64,000 bases of DNA. Source: Methanobacteriota archaeon. Its GTDB lineage: Archaea > Thermoplasmatota > Poseidoniia > Poseidoniales > Poseidoniaceae. Below are positions 20,401 to 28,958 of this stretch, in pieces (position 1 is the first letter of the stretch; every line of letters starts with the position of its first letter). Below the pieces are notes generated by a model, which was not told where the DNA came from, did no database searches, and saw only the letters and a program-made list of their open reading frames with translations. Location of the stretch: the NCBI GenBank assembly GCA_029979085.1, contig JAPOIF010000001.1:1-64000 (forward strand). Reading direction: 5' to 3'. The position numbers and the translations under genes are program-made.

Positions 20401-23400
20401 TGCTACCCTCCAAGTCAAGTCGACAGCTACGAACTCCCCAGTTCTTACGCTCTCGAACGGCGGTATGCTCGTTGTTGGTGAATCCAGCACAGCAAAGGGT
20501 ACTGTCAAGGCAACATCTTCCACCTACCCATTGACCATCGACATCCAAGATGGAACACTCAACGTTGACGGTGGAATTGTTCGCGACCTTGCACAAGATT
20601 CCTCGACGGGAGCTGCGCTCTACGTTGGTGACGGTGCAACACTCGTCATGGGCAACTCTGGAACAATCTACGGTGCAAGCGCATCCTCGGATGACATGGC
20701 AACCGTCAAGATTGACGGTGGTTCTGCAACCATCGACTCCTCGAGCATCATCAACACTGGTAACACTGGAACCGCTCTTTGGGTTGAGCAAGCGAGTGGA
20801 TCGTACAGCAACATTGCTGTTTCCAACGCTGCAGTAGGTATCCAATCCTACAACGGTGCTCCACAAATTGATGGATTTACCTCAACCGACAACACGGTTG
20901 GTGTCGACATCTACGGTGGAATGAGTCTACCAACCATTTACCGTTCGACTTCCCTCTCGGGTAAGTCAACTGGATGGCACACCTATGCAATCGATCTCTC
21001 CGCCTTCCTTGGCTCCGGAGATTACTTGCAGGTCGGTGCGAACTCCATCTACGGTGGTGGAAACGCTCACCCAACCTACAACTGGGCATCGAGCAAGTAC
21101 TACATGATGACCGACCGATGGAACATTGAGATTACCTACGATGACGGCAGTGGAGAAGTTTCTGAAAACGTCACCACGCCAGACAAGATGGGTTACTACC
21201 CATGGGGATCCAGCGATCCGAAGTCCGGCAACGGTGCAGCTACCTACGCTGGTGGTGAAGGTGGTGTCGCTTCATGGCATTGCAACTACTACGGATACAC
21301 GTGGGGACCAGGATACACAGGATCCTTTGACGGATACATGTACTACATCCACTACTTCTGGCCTCAAGGACCTCAATCCTACCCTGGATACCCTGGTTAC
21401 TATTACTACCCGAACCAGTTCGGATTCCGATGGAGCGAAATTGACGCTGATACAAGCCCATCCTACGGTTCATACCCATACCACTACTGGGGATTCTACT
21501 ACAACTCCTACCACGGTGGTCAGGGTGTCTACAAGCCTCCTGAAGGCTACAACGGATACGGTGGATACTACAACGTCTGTGTTGATTACGCTTACAGCTA
21601 CTACATGTCACCTGGAGAAGGCGCTCGAATGACCTTCCCGATCGTTGACATCTCGGATTCATCGATCTCTTCAGTCAAGATGTACGTCGATGTACTCCAC
21701 AACCGTGCTGACAACTACCAAGACCGACTTGACTTCGTTGCCCGTGTTGGTAACGACCCAAGTTCGCTTGGCGACTACCTCCGTGACAGTGGTACCGCTT
21801 CTTTCGAGAACGGACAAATCACTGGAGCTGACACAGGTATCGCTATCGGTGGCAACTTTGCATCTGCAAACATCGACGGTGTTGACATCACCAACCCAAC
21901 AGATGCTGGTGTTGAAATCACTGGAGTCGTTGCTGCATCCGCAAACAACATCGCTGTTGACGGCGGTGACTACGGAATGCTCGTCAGTTCCTCTGGTTCC
22001 GGCCAAATGGACATGACCAACATCGACTTTGATGGCCAAAACAACGCTGGTATCTACTACGTCAAGGACTTCGGAGGCGAACTCTCTGGAACCATCGCGA
22101 ACAGCGCTGGCGCTGCATACCAATACGGATCTCAAACCGTAAAGGATGTCACGATGGATGGAGTAACAGTATCAGGCAACAACGTTGGTATAGAAACAGC
22201 TGGTTCAGGTGACATCACCATCAGTGATTCGACGTTTGCTAATACTGCAAACGACATCAAGATTACAGGTTCAAGCGAGGTTTCCTTCATCGAAGGAACC
22301 ATCGACACCTCGAAGGTTGATGTCACTGGAACTGGTGGATTTGAGCGAATGCGTGAACTCACCATGACGCTCCAAGCAGACACCAACCCAGTCGCTAACA
22401 CGAACGTCGTTCTGATGAATGCGGACAAGCAAATCACAGGAACCGGTACGACCGATACAAATGGTGAAGCGCTCGGAATCCAATTCCGAACCATTCGCAT
22501 TGACGCAACAGGTACGACAAACGACGATCTCGCTGGATACGAAGCGGTCACAGTTGCTAAGATCGCCTACTCGACAGGCAGCAGTGGAAACACTGGTGAC
22601 TTCCGATATGCATTCGAAAGTCTCTCCTTGAACGATGCCAGTGGCAACACAGGAACCATCGATCTCACAGACCGAATCGAAGCACGTGTGTGTTACACAT
22701 ACACAAGCACTGCATACAACGTCGTACAACGATGTTCAGGAAGCAACTACCTCGGAACTGGTTCATCACGAACCATGTCCGATGGTGATGGTGGAACCTA
22801 CAAGGAATATGGTTACTACGGTGCTACTGATGAAGACATGTCTGGTAAGGTCATCATGATGGACTCGCCGTTCATGTACTTCGACAACAACGAAGAGCAC
22901 AACTGGAACAACACCTTGGTTCTCATCACGGCTTCTTACACGCAAATCGATACGCAGCGCTGGTACGCACAATCTGGTACCGATGCTCCTGAGTTGTATC
23001 TCCACAACTCGGAGATCTATGGTATCGCTACCAACCCGAACACTGGTCAACAAACCGGTGTCGAGATTGGTTACCTCTACCAGGCAATGGACATCTCGAT
23101 TAAGGACTCAACACTGAACCCAGTCGCTTCGATTACGAGCGGTATGGCCTACAAGTCCAGTTGGAACAACAACGACCACCGGTCGGAGTTCCTGCGCATC
23201 GAGAACTCGACGATTACGCACTTCAAGGGCTACACCCCATTGAATAACGCGATTCAGTATTCAGACATTTGTACCGTCATTACGGGAACCGATGGCTCCT
23301 ACATCAAGGACAACACGTACAACAACTGTGGGACGTCGATTTACATGGTGCGCAGTCCATACTCATACACGCACAACGCCAATGAGTACGGAGCTGACAA

Positions 23401-26400
23401 TCTCACCATCGAAGGAAACGAATTCATCAATGGCGGTGAAATCGGTGATGTTTGGGCAGGTACCACTGGATATACTGACGATCTTATCATCAGGAACAAC
23501 TGGTTCAACAGTACCTCTTCTGAGGAAGGTGTCCAGATGTACAACGGTCAGAACAAGCGTGCCACAATTGAAGGCAACTACTTCAACGGCCCGCAAACTG
23601 CGATTCAGTTGGTTGGTATCCAAGATTACACCGTTGACAACAACGAAATCATTGGAACCGCAGAAGCCGGAGAAGCTGGAATCGAAACAAATGCAGGATA
23701 CGGTACCATCTCCAACAACTCGTTGTTGGATGCTGATGGCGGTATCTACATGGAAGATGCAACGAGCCCACCAGCTCCAAGCACCTCTTTGTGTACGATT
23801 GCTTCGAACTCCTACAGCATACAAAGCAGTTGTACCTTCACTGTCCCATCCGGAGTAACGATCTTCGTCGATCTTGAATCCGACAGTTGGGGTGGTGAAA
23901 TCGGACTTGAAATCACCAAGCCTGATGGTACAACAGATTCCTGGGCTGCTGGTACGTTCTCCTCGAACACGATGTACAGCCGCTGGACATCCTACAGTGT
24001 TGCTGGACAGTACACGCTCAAGGTCACGGACACTTGGGGAGACGGTGGTGCAAACATCGCTGTCTATTACGGTTCAAGCACTGGTGGATACACCGGACCG
24101 AACGTCGAGAACAACTCCATCGGAATCAGTCCTGGACGAACCGCACCGAATGCTGTTGGATTCGACTTCAACGACTGTGACAAGGTAACCATCCAAAGTA
24201 AGGACAACACTGTCACCGTCGGTGACAACGCAATGGTCCTCGATGGCTGTGACGTTTCTGATGTTGATTCATCCTTTGTCGGAACAGGCACTGCATCCAC
24301 TGTTGGTATCTCATCCGTGAACTCGGGTGACGATGTCGAACTCGACGGAACTTCCGTCGCTGGATATGCTTACGGTATCGAAATTGAGTCTGCTACACTC
24401 ACCATGTACGGTGACGCATCCATTGCTGGATCCACCGCTGGTGTCTATGCTGACGACGCAACAGTCACCGCAATTGGTGCATCTGTTGACGGTGGAAGCA
24501 CTGGTACTGGTCTCTACATGGTCGATGGTGACTACTCGTGGATTTACCCACTCGACGCTGCAGGAGCCGTTGGTGTCTATGCAGAGAACACTGAGTTCCG
24601 ATGGGACGGCGGTGTTTCGACTGCCACCACCGCTCTCCACGCTGTTGAGTCGGTCGGTTCCGTTGAGAACCTCACTTGGTCTGCCGCAACAACGCAAATC
24701 AACGCAGGCTCGAACGCCTATGTTACCAGCATTGGTAACACGCTCGACGCCCAGAAGATCAGCATCGTTGCATCCGCAACCATCGATGAAGCCAACCTCT
24801 TCAGCCTCGATGCTACACACCTCCAAGGTGCTGCATCCGCTGTTGGTATGACCTTGGTTTCCACAGACGGTACACGAGCTGCATACGTCTCGCCATCCTT
24901 CCAGCCTGATATCATGGCTGTTGACGGTGATGACTCGGATTGGATTGGCAACACGCCATTGAACCCATCCGACGATGCAATGCCAGGTATGGTCTCTGGT
25001 GATGGAACCAACGACTTCTACGTCACCTACAGTGAAGGTGATGCACTCTACATCGGTATGACTGGTGAAGACCTCACCAACAACGACCTCTTGATTTACC
25101 TCGATGTCGTTGCTGGCGGTTCCAACACGGGTTACAACCTCAACGGTGCTCACACACTACCGGTTCAAGCAGATTACCTCTTCTGGGCAACCAGCGATTC
25201 CAACATGGATCTCTACTCCAATGGATTCCTTGGTTGGGGAGCAAGCTCCTTGTCCTCCGATGCTGTTGACGCTGATTTGGGAACAACGACTGCTGGTTTC
25301 TTCGAAATCGCTATCCCATTCAGCCGAATTGGTGGAACACCTGATGCAGTGAACATTGTTGCTATCGTCCAAGACGGTTCAGCCAACATCCAAACTGTTC
25401 ACCCTACTCAGACCGTCTCCACAGGTGTTCAGACACTTGGTGAGTACATCTCCGTTGAGACAACTCACGACGATCTTGAAACTGGAAGCATCAGCGATGA
25501 AGTTCTTGTCTACCGTACCTACAAGGGTACCACTACCGCAGGACCTGCAAAGGACTACGATGTGATGATCAAGACCAAGGCTGACTGTGCATACGACTGG
25601 GCTACTGTTGACGCTGTTTCGATGGCAACCAACCAAGAGCTCACCGTTGATATCAAGCGTGCATGTCCTGAAATCCAGGCTGCTCTCGCTGATGACGCAG
25701 TTGATGAGGACAGTGGTGCTTACACCTTCTCCTTGACCAACCTTGCAGATGACGTCCAAGACGACGAGGCAACTCTCACCTGGACTGTCACTGAGGGAAC
25801 AACCGTTGCTCACAGCAACGTCTTGGTCGACTGGGACAAGAACGGTCACACCGTTACCATCACGCCTCTTGATGACCAGTTCGGTACTGTTGAGTTCGAG
25901 TTCATTGTTACGGACAGCCACGGCTTGACCGACACAAAGAACATGACATTGACGGTCAACAACATCAACGACAAGCCAACAATCTGTAACTTTGAGCGTG
26001 CAGATTGTATGCCAGTCTTTGTTGACGACGGATCTTACACGAACATCGTTCCTGAAGGATTCGGCAGTGTTACCAAGTTCCTTGGTGATATCTCCAATGC
26101 AAGCAAGTCGTACATCCGTGACATGGACAACGAGCAGAGCCCTGTTCGCCAAGTCTACACTTGGGGTGCATCCGTACCAAATGACTGTGTTGCATTCGGT
26201 GTCAGCGTTACTGCAAACTCGTTGACCATCACAGAGAACACCGCTAACGAACTTGGTGGTACCTGTACGGTTACACTCACCCTCGCTGATGATGGTGCAG
26301 AAAACCAAGATGCAGACCCGCTCACCGTTGACTTCTCTGTCAGCCCAGTGAACGATGCTCCGGTCGTCCTCGACTGGGATGTTACCTCTGGCGCAGTTGT

Positions 26401-28168
26401 TACTGCAGACAATGGATCGACTCCAGTTGCACCATGGTCTATCAGCCTCATGGAAGATGATACCAACCTCGACAACTTGACCTACGACCTGTCTGCAGTC
26501 AAGTACGACGTTGACCACAATGCTGCTGACTTGACCTGGACTGTTGAATCAACCGACCAGTGTACGTACCAGAACTACTTCAGCACTGAAATTGTTGGAG
26601 ACGATCTTGTGTTCACACTTGTTCCTGATGCAACAACCAATGCAAACGCTTGGGAAATCGACTACTTGAACAACAACGGTATCCACCAAATCCCACCGAG
26701 CACAGGTGACTTCTGTTACATCCGTCTCGTCTTGAAGGATACTGCTACAGCACCGAACTACGTACCAAACTACGACCCATCTGTCATGCCGATTGCGAAC
26801 TACCAACAAGGTGTTGCAACGCAAGAGATTGGTGTCCGTGTTGAGAACGTTCGAGAACTCGTCGCAGATTACTACTTCGATGACGTCACCGGATTCGACT
26901 TCCAAGGCATTAACAACGTTCTCACAGGTACCTACGTACCTGTTGAGGTCAACGTTGGTGCTGGTGGTGACCAAGGACCGTACACCTACGATCACATGTT
27001 GGCTGTAACCTTCCACACCAGTGGAGGTCACGGTGAAGCTGAGAACGTCATGTACGTCACACCTCCAGAATGGGGCGAGACCATCACAATCAGTGAGTAT
27101 GTCTACATTGTCGACAACGGCAACGGTGACACACCATACATTTGGGTTGAGATGGATGTCCTCACCTGTCTTGACGCAGAGTGTGACATGTCGAAGTCTC
27201 CAGCACAGCGGTTCCAGACCGACGATCCAACATCCCACATCAACTATGGTGGCGGTGTTGTTGGTGACCAATGGTCCAAGCCTGGTGCATACGGTGACGA
27301 TGGATTGAAGGAGTCGCAACGCCGACCACTTCTCCAAGACAGTGACTGGTGTAACAACGTCATGTTCTCCAACGCATCTGCTGTTGGTAGTGACGCTGGA
27401 ATCCCAACAACATGTAACCATGCGAACAAGCCATCTGAGGACTTCCTCAGCAGTGGTGACAAGTTGCCATCCGTTGTACAACTGGGTGGCGGTGTTGGAT
27501 CCGTTCCATCGTTCGCACCAAGCATCGTCGTCGTAGCCCTTGCTGGCTTCTTCGTCACTGCTCTTGCAATGGCAAGCCGCCGTGAAGAAGAAGACGAGGA
27601 AGAAGAAGACTCCCGACGCATCGTCGAGGACGAGATGGCTGTCAGCCCAGTTATCGCTACCATTCTCATGGTCGCTATCACTGTCGTCCTTTCTGGTGTC
27701 ATCTATGTCTGGGCTTCTTCTCTTGCTGAGACTGGTAAGTTGGGTGTTCCTCGAGTCACCTTCGACATTGAGAACAAGGAACTTGGTACCGCAGACGGAT
27801 ACTGGGCAATCACAGTTGATCAAACCGAAGCTGAGTTGGCAACAGGGGCTGTTACTGTAACAGTTCTCTACACTGGCTCGGATGGTGTTCGAACCTCATA
27901 CGCAACATTGCTCTCAAACACAAGCAACGTCTATGGATTTGATCCATCGAACAGCGATGCGTTTGTGACATTTGTTGACAAGGTCAACAACGAAGGTTCC
28001 TTCAAGGAATCCACCTTCGGAATTGGAGACCAAATCTTCGTACGAACTCACGCTCCTGATGGTCAGGCACTTACGGATGCAACAATCCGTATCACCTACC
28101 AACCAGGACCAGGTGAAGGATCCGTCATCAAGACGTACCAAGACCTTGAGTTCAACAAGATCGTCTGA
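14492..28168 (+). CDS. Giant surface protein (4558 aa) with beta-helix domains and C-terminal type IV pilin segment
   Basis: One uninterrupted frame. Approximate order: signal helix at 14-36 after a Lys-rich start; globular region to about 330; Tyr-rich segments at about 340-370; Ig/FN3-like parts; right-handed parallel beta-helix-like repeats from about 1330 (GGDLTIEPGTVIQVASGKG) to about 3430, interrupted by a Tyr/Gly/Pro-rich stretch at about 2295-2375 and a P-domain/PPC-like jelly roll near 3100-3200; DOMON/CBM9-like domain at about 3476-3660 (DGDDSDWIG); cadherin-like repeats at about 3735-3960 (DEDSGAYTF, VNDAPVV); membrane helix at 4343-4361; an acidic and Arg-rich linker at 4363-4381; and an archaeal pilin segment at 4382-4558. 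Codons are strongly biased (mostly TAC, AAC, TTC), which suggests very high expression. It is followed by a GC-rich hairpin. Role inferred: adhesion, envelope layer or fibre; no catalytic residues identified. Confidence 0.85.
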   Translation: MTMLGNKNKKTKTAMGGIGIAVLLCALMAFMPMTSLVDNTATETVSNAEIVSEVDDFFKLPATIEQTTYEYDAAQELLGMRQANTKGFLTEDGKIAQLTSDEPMHYLADSGAFEDINLNIMATPEGWEVKENVFTTTFGAEVASGVSIQPNQFVDPIVTGLNPMLVTIDITGTAPMPYHAEPAMGDVEVGGNVIRYPLAEGFALDYSVDTTQVKQNLLIQERPVLDEIAAYFGMTETIRLPMGYGLFMDGVALGEEITTTQGELEIRSLESGELLATIPEPVVMEEMSTEPYIGTYFVQVYGPMVLLTTAVESDWLMSEDRAFPLALDPTIKVTSGNRGYCYIYWGYCYNSTYSYLYRYYGSYYYIPWHKYTFTSSSALPSGATVEEVNWKQYVSYGYGSSSSTSITAAVLEACGTDARYNYGISSASCSGAISASLLSGSNSNTNERKLISSIGNSAAAGTYSQGTGWKTAEICDNNNAAGTACSSSTGSHNYILNAQTNSGTVGMGARMTSSVYIYTYAYNSGGSNSYLEVIYSGGSDTDAPTSSHVAYSGLTSYIEGERTFFTKLTDLSGIDTTSTNGVKFFYSINNGTWTSVSATTIQSCASTATDCRFKATTPDISAGDYVEYYWKFQDLNQGSNGANVGYDPVPPASASSNPTTWVESNANWFFVDDVVNAGTAKKFTVLQTDVHSGSYYNPQGYHDRQMTYFDHSDEYLFEWDVSNCGTGSYSCFYSSSYYFYSQWKMQWTTSPSSGYNGYGGTRSGMMEMHQSDGGFLAISAKNGPQMNLIYHYDSSDNAWGMVGVGDSTPEIETGKLAGGSSASTVSTYGYTKAYNIPLSGLDITGTFGKFDWNGTYSTSKANWLCAGTNGFYYFYRSTSTNARCSSGYYYAYSSSYRWSGFALSAGYYGRMASSGSTTYKVGNVAPTPDTMAPDMDHGVMRDSHSKSRTFTYTISDAGDPPAGLNVNNTIGEGPTLYYSINNGTYSSMKLNPVGKQRSECADAECDWSAEITTLERGDYVSYYATAVDTSTVASGVNTKTTSTNSFEVGDPNMMLIVEWRDMGYNTQYLCDYQVIFYDVTNEIEFKYDSSCNAYYDYATVGYMDHTRTRGDTMRNPGGGYMAGANPHTANFRISTDGTDHGYETFSTGIKSVTNAAEVISGTSNGRPTGYYCAYSYYWNQYKTGCNANIDLPSGFKFDYFQKSFDGDDSNDRLRIGRLGYLYMIDSGSTALERGITTWGTNMPSLPYSSNSAARPGTIAPWWSYYGSYYCYDNSNADCGVYVRAMPFEGKGTDIDSDLDCSNNNIECIWDNEGSPYRISPNSDFLSISGGDLTIEPGTVIQVASGKGISVDGACDSVTVTGNATHKVLFEGQSGAEWKGLSFTDDCTTTGGTDDRHVFSYVDFNNTSTAAISAGSRHGDYNAYCADSSGGSRPCYSNSNVGNFTFSHVTFTNVETAIRHGSGQGTGFTMNNFAITGADKACINLPSSADAMIFEGTMTNCNTDGESWGGAIVNYPGSTGGMLHVENVTIENAYVNLIDTDLQHVTVSNVSATITSGSTQTGTVLTSDFGVASEVKLYNFDAPDYSDASINALSVINMTEVDWGTADLTIAPGGSSSTANGPSGDNAIMDDVTAGDMLIYRMQPSIMNDVTAGHIDFSGNAITTDAMIVTNLDSGRFGVAGCGWIIDVTTIDSDRVYSSCSSSAAPNNMIFDSGTLTHTSSTDHAVYARNSKMTLGNIAITSSNAGNGVYLAYGSSNADIRLIEVDQNTNDCADSSGSTGDCDVYTSSSAVVYYGGLAELATFRVENLGGSQGITNVYKSGHVVSASVVNSAGSELFEVGSHVTDANGEADVWVITGDSNGNSYSDHNLRAFGPAGQNETLTTDTWYVSDLSSGYTIGTAYELQLFPAPVDFNGTNMDCSWLAAWTDADTGAGLPTNGTTSSGATIYEFDGTPMTLSEDLNLNGCEVRLLGATLQVKSTATNSPVLTLSNGGMLVVGESSTAKGTVKATSSTYPLTIDIQDGTLNVDGGIVRDLAQDSSTGAALYVGDGATLVMGNSGTIYGASASSDDMATVKIDGGSATIDSSSIINTGNTGTALWVEQASGSYSNIAVSNAAVGIQSYNGAPQIDGFTSTDNTVGVDIYGGMSLPTIYRSTSLSGKSTGWHTYAIDLSAFLGSGDYLQVGANSIYGGGNAHPTYNWASSKYYMMTDRWNIEITYDDGSGEVSENVTTPDKMGYYPWGSSDPKSGNGAATYAGGEGGVASWHCNYYGYTWGPGYTGSFDGYMYYIHYFWPQGPQSYPGYPGYYYYPNQFGFRWSEIDADTSPSYGSYPYHYWGFYYNSYHGGQGVYKPPEGYNGYGGYYNVCVDYAYSYYMSPGEGARMTFPIVDISDSSISSVKMYVDVLHNRADNYQDRLDFVARVGNDPSSLGDYLRDSGTASFENGQITGADTGIAIGGNFASANIDGVDITNPTDAGVEITGVVAASANNIAVDGGDYGMLVSSSGSGQMDMTNIDFDGQNNAGIYYVKDFGGELSGTIANSAGAAYQYGSQTVKDVTMDGVTVSGNNVGIETAGSGDITISDSTFANTANDIKITGSSEVSFIEGTIDTSKVDVTGTGGFERMRELTMTLQADTNPVANTNVVLMNADKQITGTGTTDTNGEALGIQFRTIRIDATGTTNDDLAGYEAVTVAKIAYSTGSSGNTGDFRYAFESLSLNDASGNTGTIDLTDRIEARVCYTYTSTAYNVVQRCSGSNYLGTGSSRTMSDGDGGTYKEYGYYGATDEDMSGKVIMMDSPFMYFDNNEEHNWNNTLVLITASYTQIDTQRWYAQSGTDAPELYLHNSEIYGIATNPNTGQQTGVEIGYLYQAMDISIKDSTLNPVASITSGMAYKSSWNNNDHRSEFLRIENSTITHFKGYTPLNNAIQYSDICTVITGTDGSYIKDNTYNNCGTSIYMVRSPYSYTHNANEYGADNLTIEGNEFINGGEIGDVWAGTTGYTDDLIIRNNWFNSTSSEEGVQMYNGQNKRATIEGNYFNGPQTAIQLVGIQDYTVDNNEIIGTAEAGEAGIETNAGYGTISNNSLLDADGGIYMEDATSPPAPSTSLCTIASNSYSIQSSCTFTVPSGVTIFVDLESDSWGGEIGLEITKPDGTTDSWAAGTFSSNTMYSRWTSYSVAGQYTLKVTDTWGDGGANIAVYYGSSTGGYTGPNVENNSIGISPGRTAPNAVGFDFNDCDKVTIQSKDNTVTVGDNAMVLDGCDVSDVDSSFVGTGTASTVGISSVNSGDDVELDGTSVAGYAYGIEIESATLTMYGDASIAGSTAGVYADDATVTAIGASVDGGSTGTGLYMVDGDYSWIYPLDAAGAVGVYAENTEFRWDGGVSTATTALHAVESVGSVENLTWSAATTQINAGSNAYVTSIGNTLDAQKISIVASATIDEANLFSLDATHLQGAASAVGMTLVSTDGTRAAYVSPSFQPDIMAVDGDDSDWIGNTPLNPSDDAMPGMVSGDGTNDFYVTYSEGDALYIGMTGEDLTNNDLLIYLDVVAGGSNTGYNLNGAHTLPVQADYLFWATSDSNMDLYSNGFLGWGASSLSSDAVDADLGTTTAGFFEIAIPFSRIGGTPDAVNIVAIVQDGSANIQTVHPTQTVSTGVQTLGEYISVETTHDDLETGSISDEVLVYRTYKGTTTAGPAKDYDVMIKTKADCAYDWATVDAVSMATNQELTVDIKRACPEIQAALADDAVDEDSGAYTFSLTNLADDVQDDEATLTWTVTEGTTVAHSNVLVDWDKNGHTVTITPLDDQFGTVEFEFIVTDSHGLTDTKNMTLTVNNINDKPTICNFERADCMPVFVDDGSYTNIVPEGFGSVTKFLGDISNASKSYIRDMDNEQSPVRQVYTWGASVPNDCVAFGVSVTANSLTITENTANELGGTCTVTLTLADDGAENQDADPLTVDFSVSPVNDAPVVLDWDVTSGAVVTADNGSTPVAPWSISLMEDDTNLDNLTYDLSAVKYDVDHNAADLTWTVESTDQCTYQNYFSTEIVGDDLVFTLVPDATTNANAWEIDYLNNNGIHQIPPSTGDFCYIRLVLKDTATAPNYVPNYDPSVMPIANYQQGVATQEIGVRVENVRELVADYYFDDVTGFDFQGINNVLTGTYVPVEVNVGAGGDQGPYTYDHMLAVTFHTSGGHGEAENVMYVTPPEWGETITISEYVYIVDNGNGDTPYIWVEMDVLTCLDAECDMSKSPAQRFQTDDPTSHINYGGGVVGDQWSKPGAYGDDGLKESQRRPLLQDSDWCNNVMFSNASAVGSDAGIPTTCNHANKPSEDFLSSGDKLPSVVQLGGGVGSVPSFAPSIVVVALAGFFVTALAMASRREEEDEEEEDSRRIVEDEMAVSPVIATILMVAITVVLSGVIYVWASSLAETGKLGVPRVTFDIENKELGTADGYWAITVDQTEAELATGAVTVTVLYTGSDGVRTSYATLLSNTSNVYGFDPSNSDAFVTFVDKVNNEGSFKESTFGIGDQIFVRTHAPDGQALTDATIRITYQPGPGEGSVIKTYQDLEFNKIV
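27635..28168 (+). other. Embedded archaeal type IV pilin sequence at the C-terminus of the giant protein
   Basis: Residues 4382-4558 (177 residues) have the size and layout of a complete archaeal adhesion pilin. The hydrophobic N-terminal helix AVSPVIATILMVAITVVL matches the archaeal type IV pilin N-terminal family (Pilin_N, former DUF1628). About 140 residues of beta-rich head follow. An Arg-containing stretch (DSRRIVEDEM) precedes it, where a pilin has its short basic leader. The preceding membrane helix (4343-4361) would put this linker in the cytoplasm, which is the side where prepilin peptidases cut. An ATG at 27635 with GAGGA just upstream could also allow separate translation. The similarity is clear; processing is inferred. 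Confidence 0.75.
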
Positions 28169-28196
28169 AGTTCAGGAACGACTGAGAACAGTTGAT

Positions 28197-28224
28197 GGGC
28201 CGGTGGCCTCACCGCCACCGGCCC
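28197..28224 (+). terminator. GC-rich perfect hairpin after the giant gene
   Basis: A 10-bp perfect stem GGGCCGGTGG (28197-28206)/CCACCGGCCC (28215-28224) with an 8-nt loop, 29 nt after the stop of the giant gene. There is only a weak T-tract after it (AATCTTCT), so it may act as a 3' end stabiliser rather than a strict intrinsic terminator. Confidence 0.6.
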
Positions 28225-28277
28225 AATCTTCTGGTGCATAAGCGAATGCTTTCAAGCAGAGACCACTAGGCCTGAAC

Positions 28278-28958
28278 ATGAACAGCGTTTGTCGATGTGT
28301 TGTCTTCGACTGCGATGGAGTCCTCGTGGATTCTGTCAGCTCGTGGAAAACACTGCATGATGGATTTGGTACGGATAACAGCAAGAATCTCTCTCGATTC
28401 ATTGCTGGGGAACTCACTGATGTGGAGTTCATGCGTTCCGATATTGCCATGTGGAAGGAGATTCAAGATCCAATCCACAAGGACGAGCTTTTCAGGATGT
28501 ATTCGGGTGTTGCTCTGATGAAGGGTGCACGAGAAACCGTGCAGAATTTGCAAGATGCTGGTGTTTACGTAGCGATTGTCAGTGCTGGTGTCGACTTGTT
28601 CGTGAGTAGCATTGCAGCAATGCTCAAAGTGGACGATTGGATTGCGAATGGGTTCGAATTTGATGAGGAAGGCTTTCTCTCAGATGAGGGCATATGTCGC
28701 CTTCATGCAAGTGGAAAAGGCGATGTAATCAATCGATTGATGGAGATGCATGGCTTCAAGCCGGAAGAGGTTGTTTCTGTAGGTGATTCCGAAATGGATC
28801 TTTCAATGATGGTTCCTGGGAGCGGATTTATTGGTTTCAACCCAAGTCGTGAGTCCTCACTGAATGCTTTCTCGAAGGCAGGCGTGCCAATCGTGACAGA
28901 AAAGAATCTTTCAATGATTCTTGAGCATATCCAACTCCCTTCAAGCAAAGGGAATTGA
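28278..28958 (+). CDS. HAD-superfamily phosphatase, phosphoserine-phosphatase-like
   Basis: A 226-residue cytoplasmic HAD hydrolase. Motif I VVFDCDGVLVDS supplies the nucleophilic Asp and the Asp acid/base two residues later. Motif II is the Ser of IVSAGVD, motif III the Lys of SGKGDVINR and motif IV GDSEMDLSM. The helical cap between motifs I and II and the overall spacing resemble phosphoserine phosphatase-like (C1 cap) members. Substrate is unknown; L-phosphoserine or a sugar phosphate are reasonable guesses. The 3' end overlaps the PolD small-subunit gene tail-to-tail by 18 nt. Confidence 0.85.
   Translation: MNSVCRCVVFDCDGVLVDSVSSWKTLHDGFGTDNSKNLSRFIAGELTDVEFMRSDIAMWKEIQDPIHKDELFRMYSGVALMKGARETVQNLQDAGVYVAIVSAGVDLFVSSIAAMLKVDDWIANGFEFDEEGFLSDEGICRLHASGKGDVINRLMEMHGFKPEEVVSVGDSEMDLSMMVPGSGFIGFNPSRESSLNAFSKAGVPIVTEKNLSMILEHIQLPSSKGN

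Noticed and set aside
25379-27823. Long minus-strand open frames (379 and 424 codons) inside the giant gene
   Set aside because: They lie antisense to a strongly codon-biased gene; C-ending codons remove stops on the opposite strand. The translations are Val/Cys/Asp-rich without motifs, signal or ribosome sites.
14492-28168. Calling the giant an S-layer protein
   Set aside because: Size, codon bias and domains fit, but there is no recognised S-layer domain, and the pilin tail points to other possibilities. Kept as a hypothesis only.
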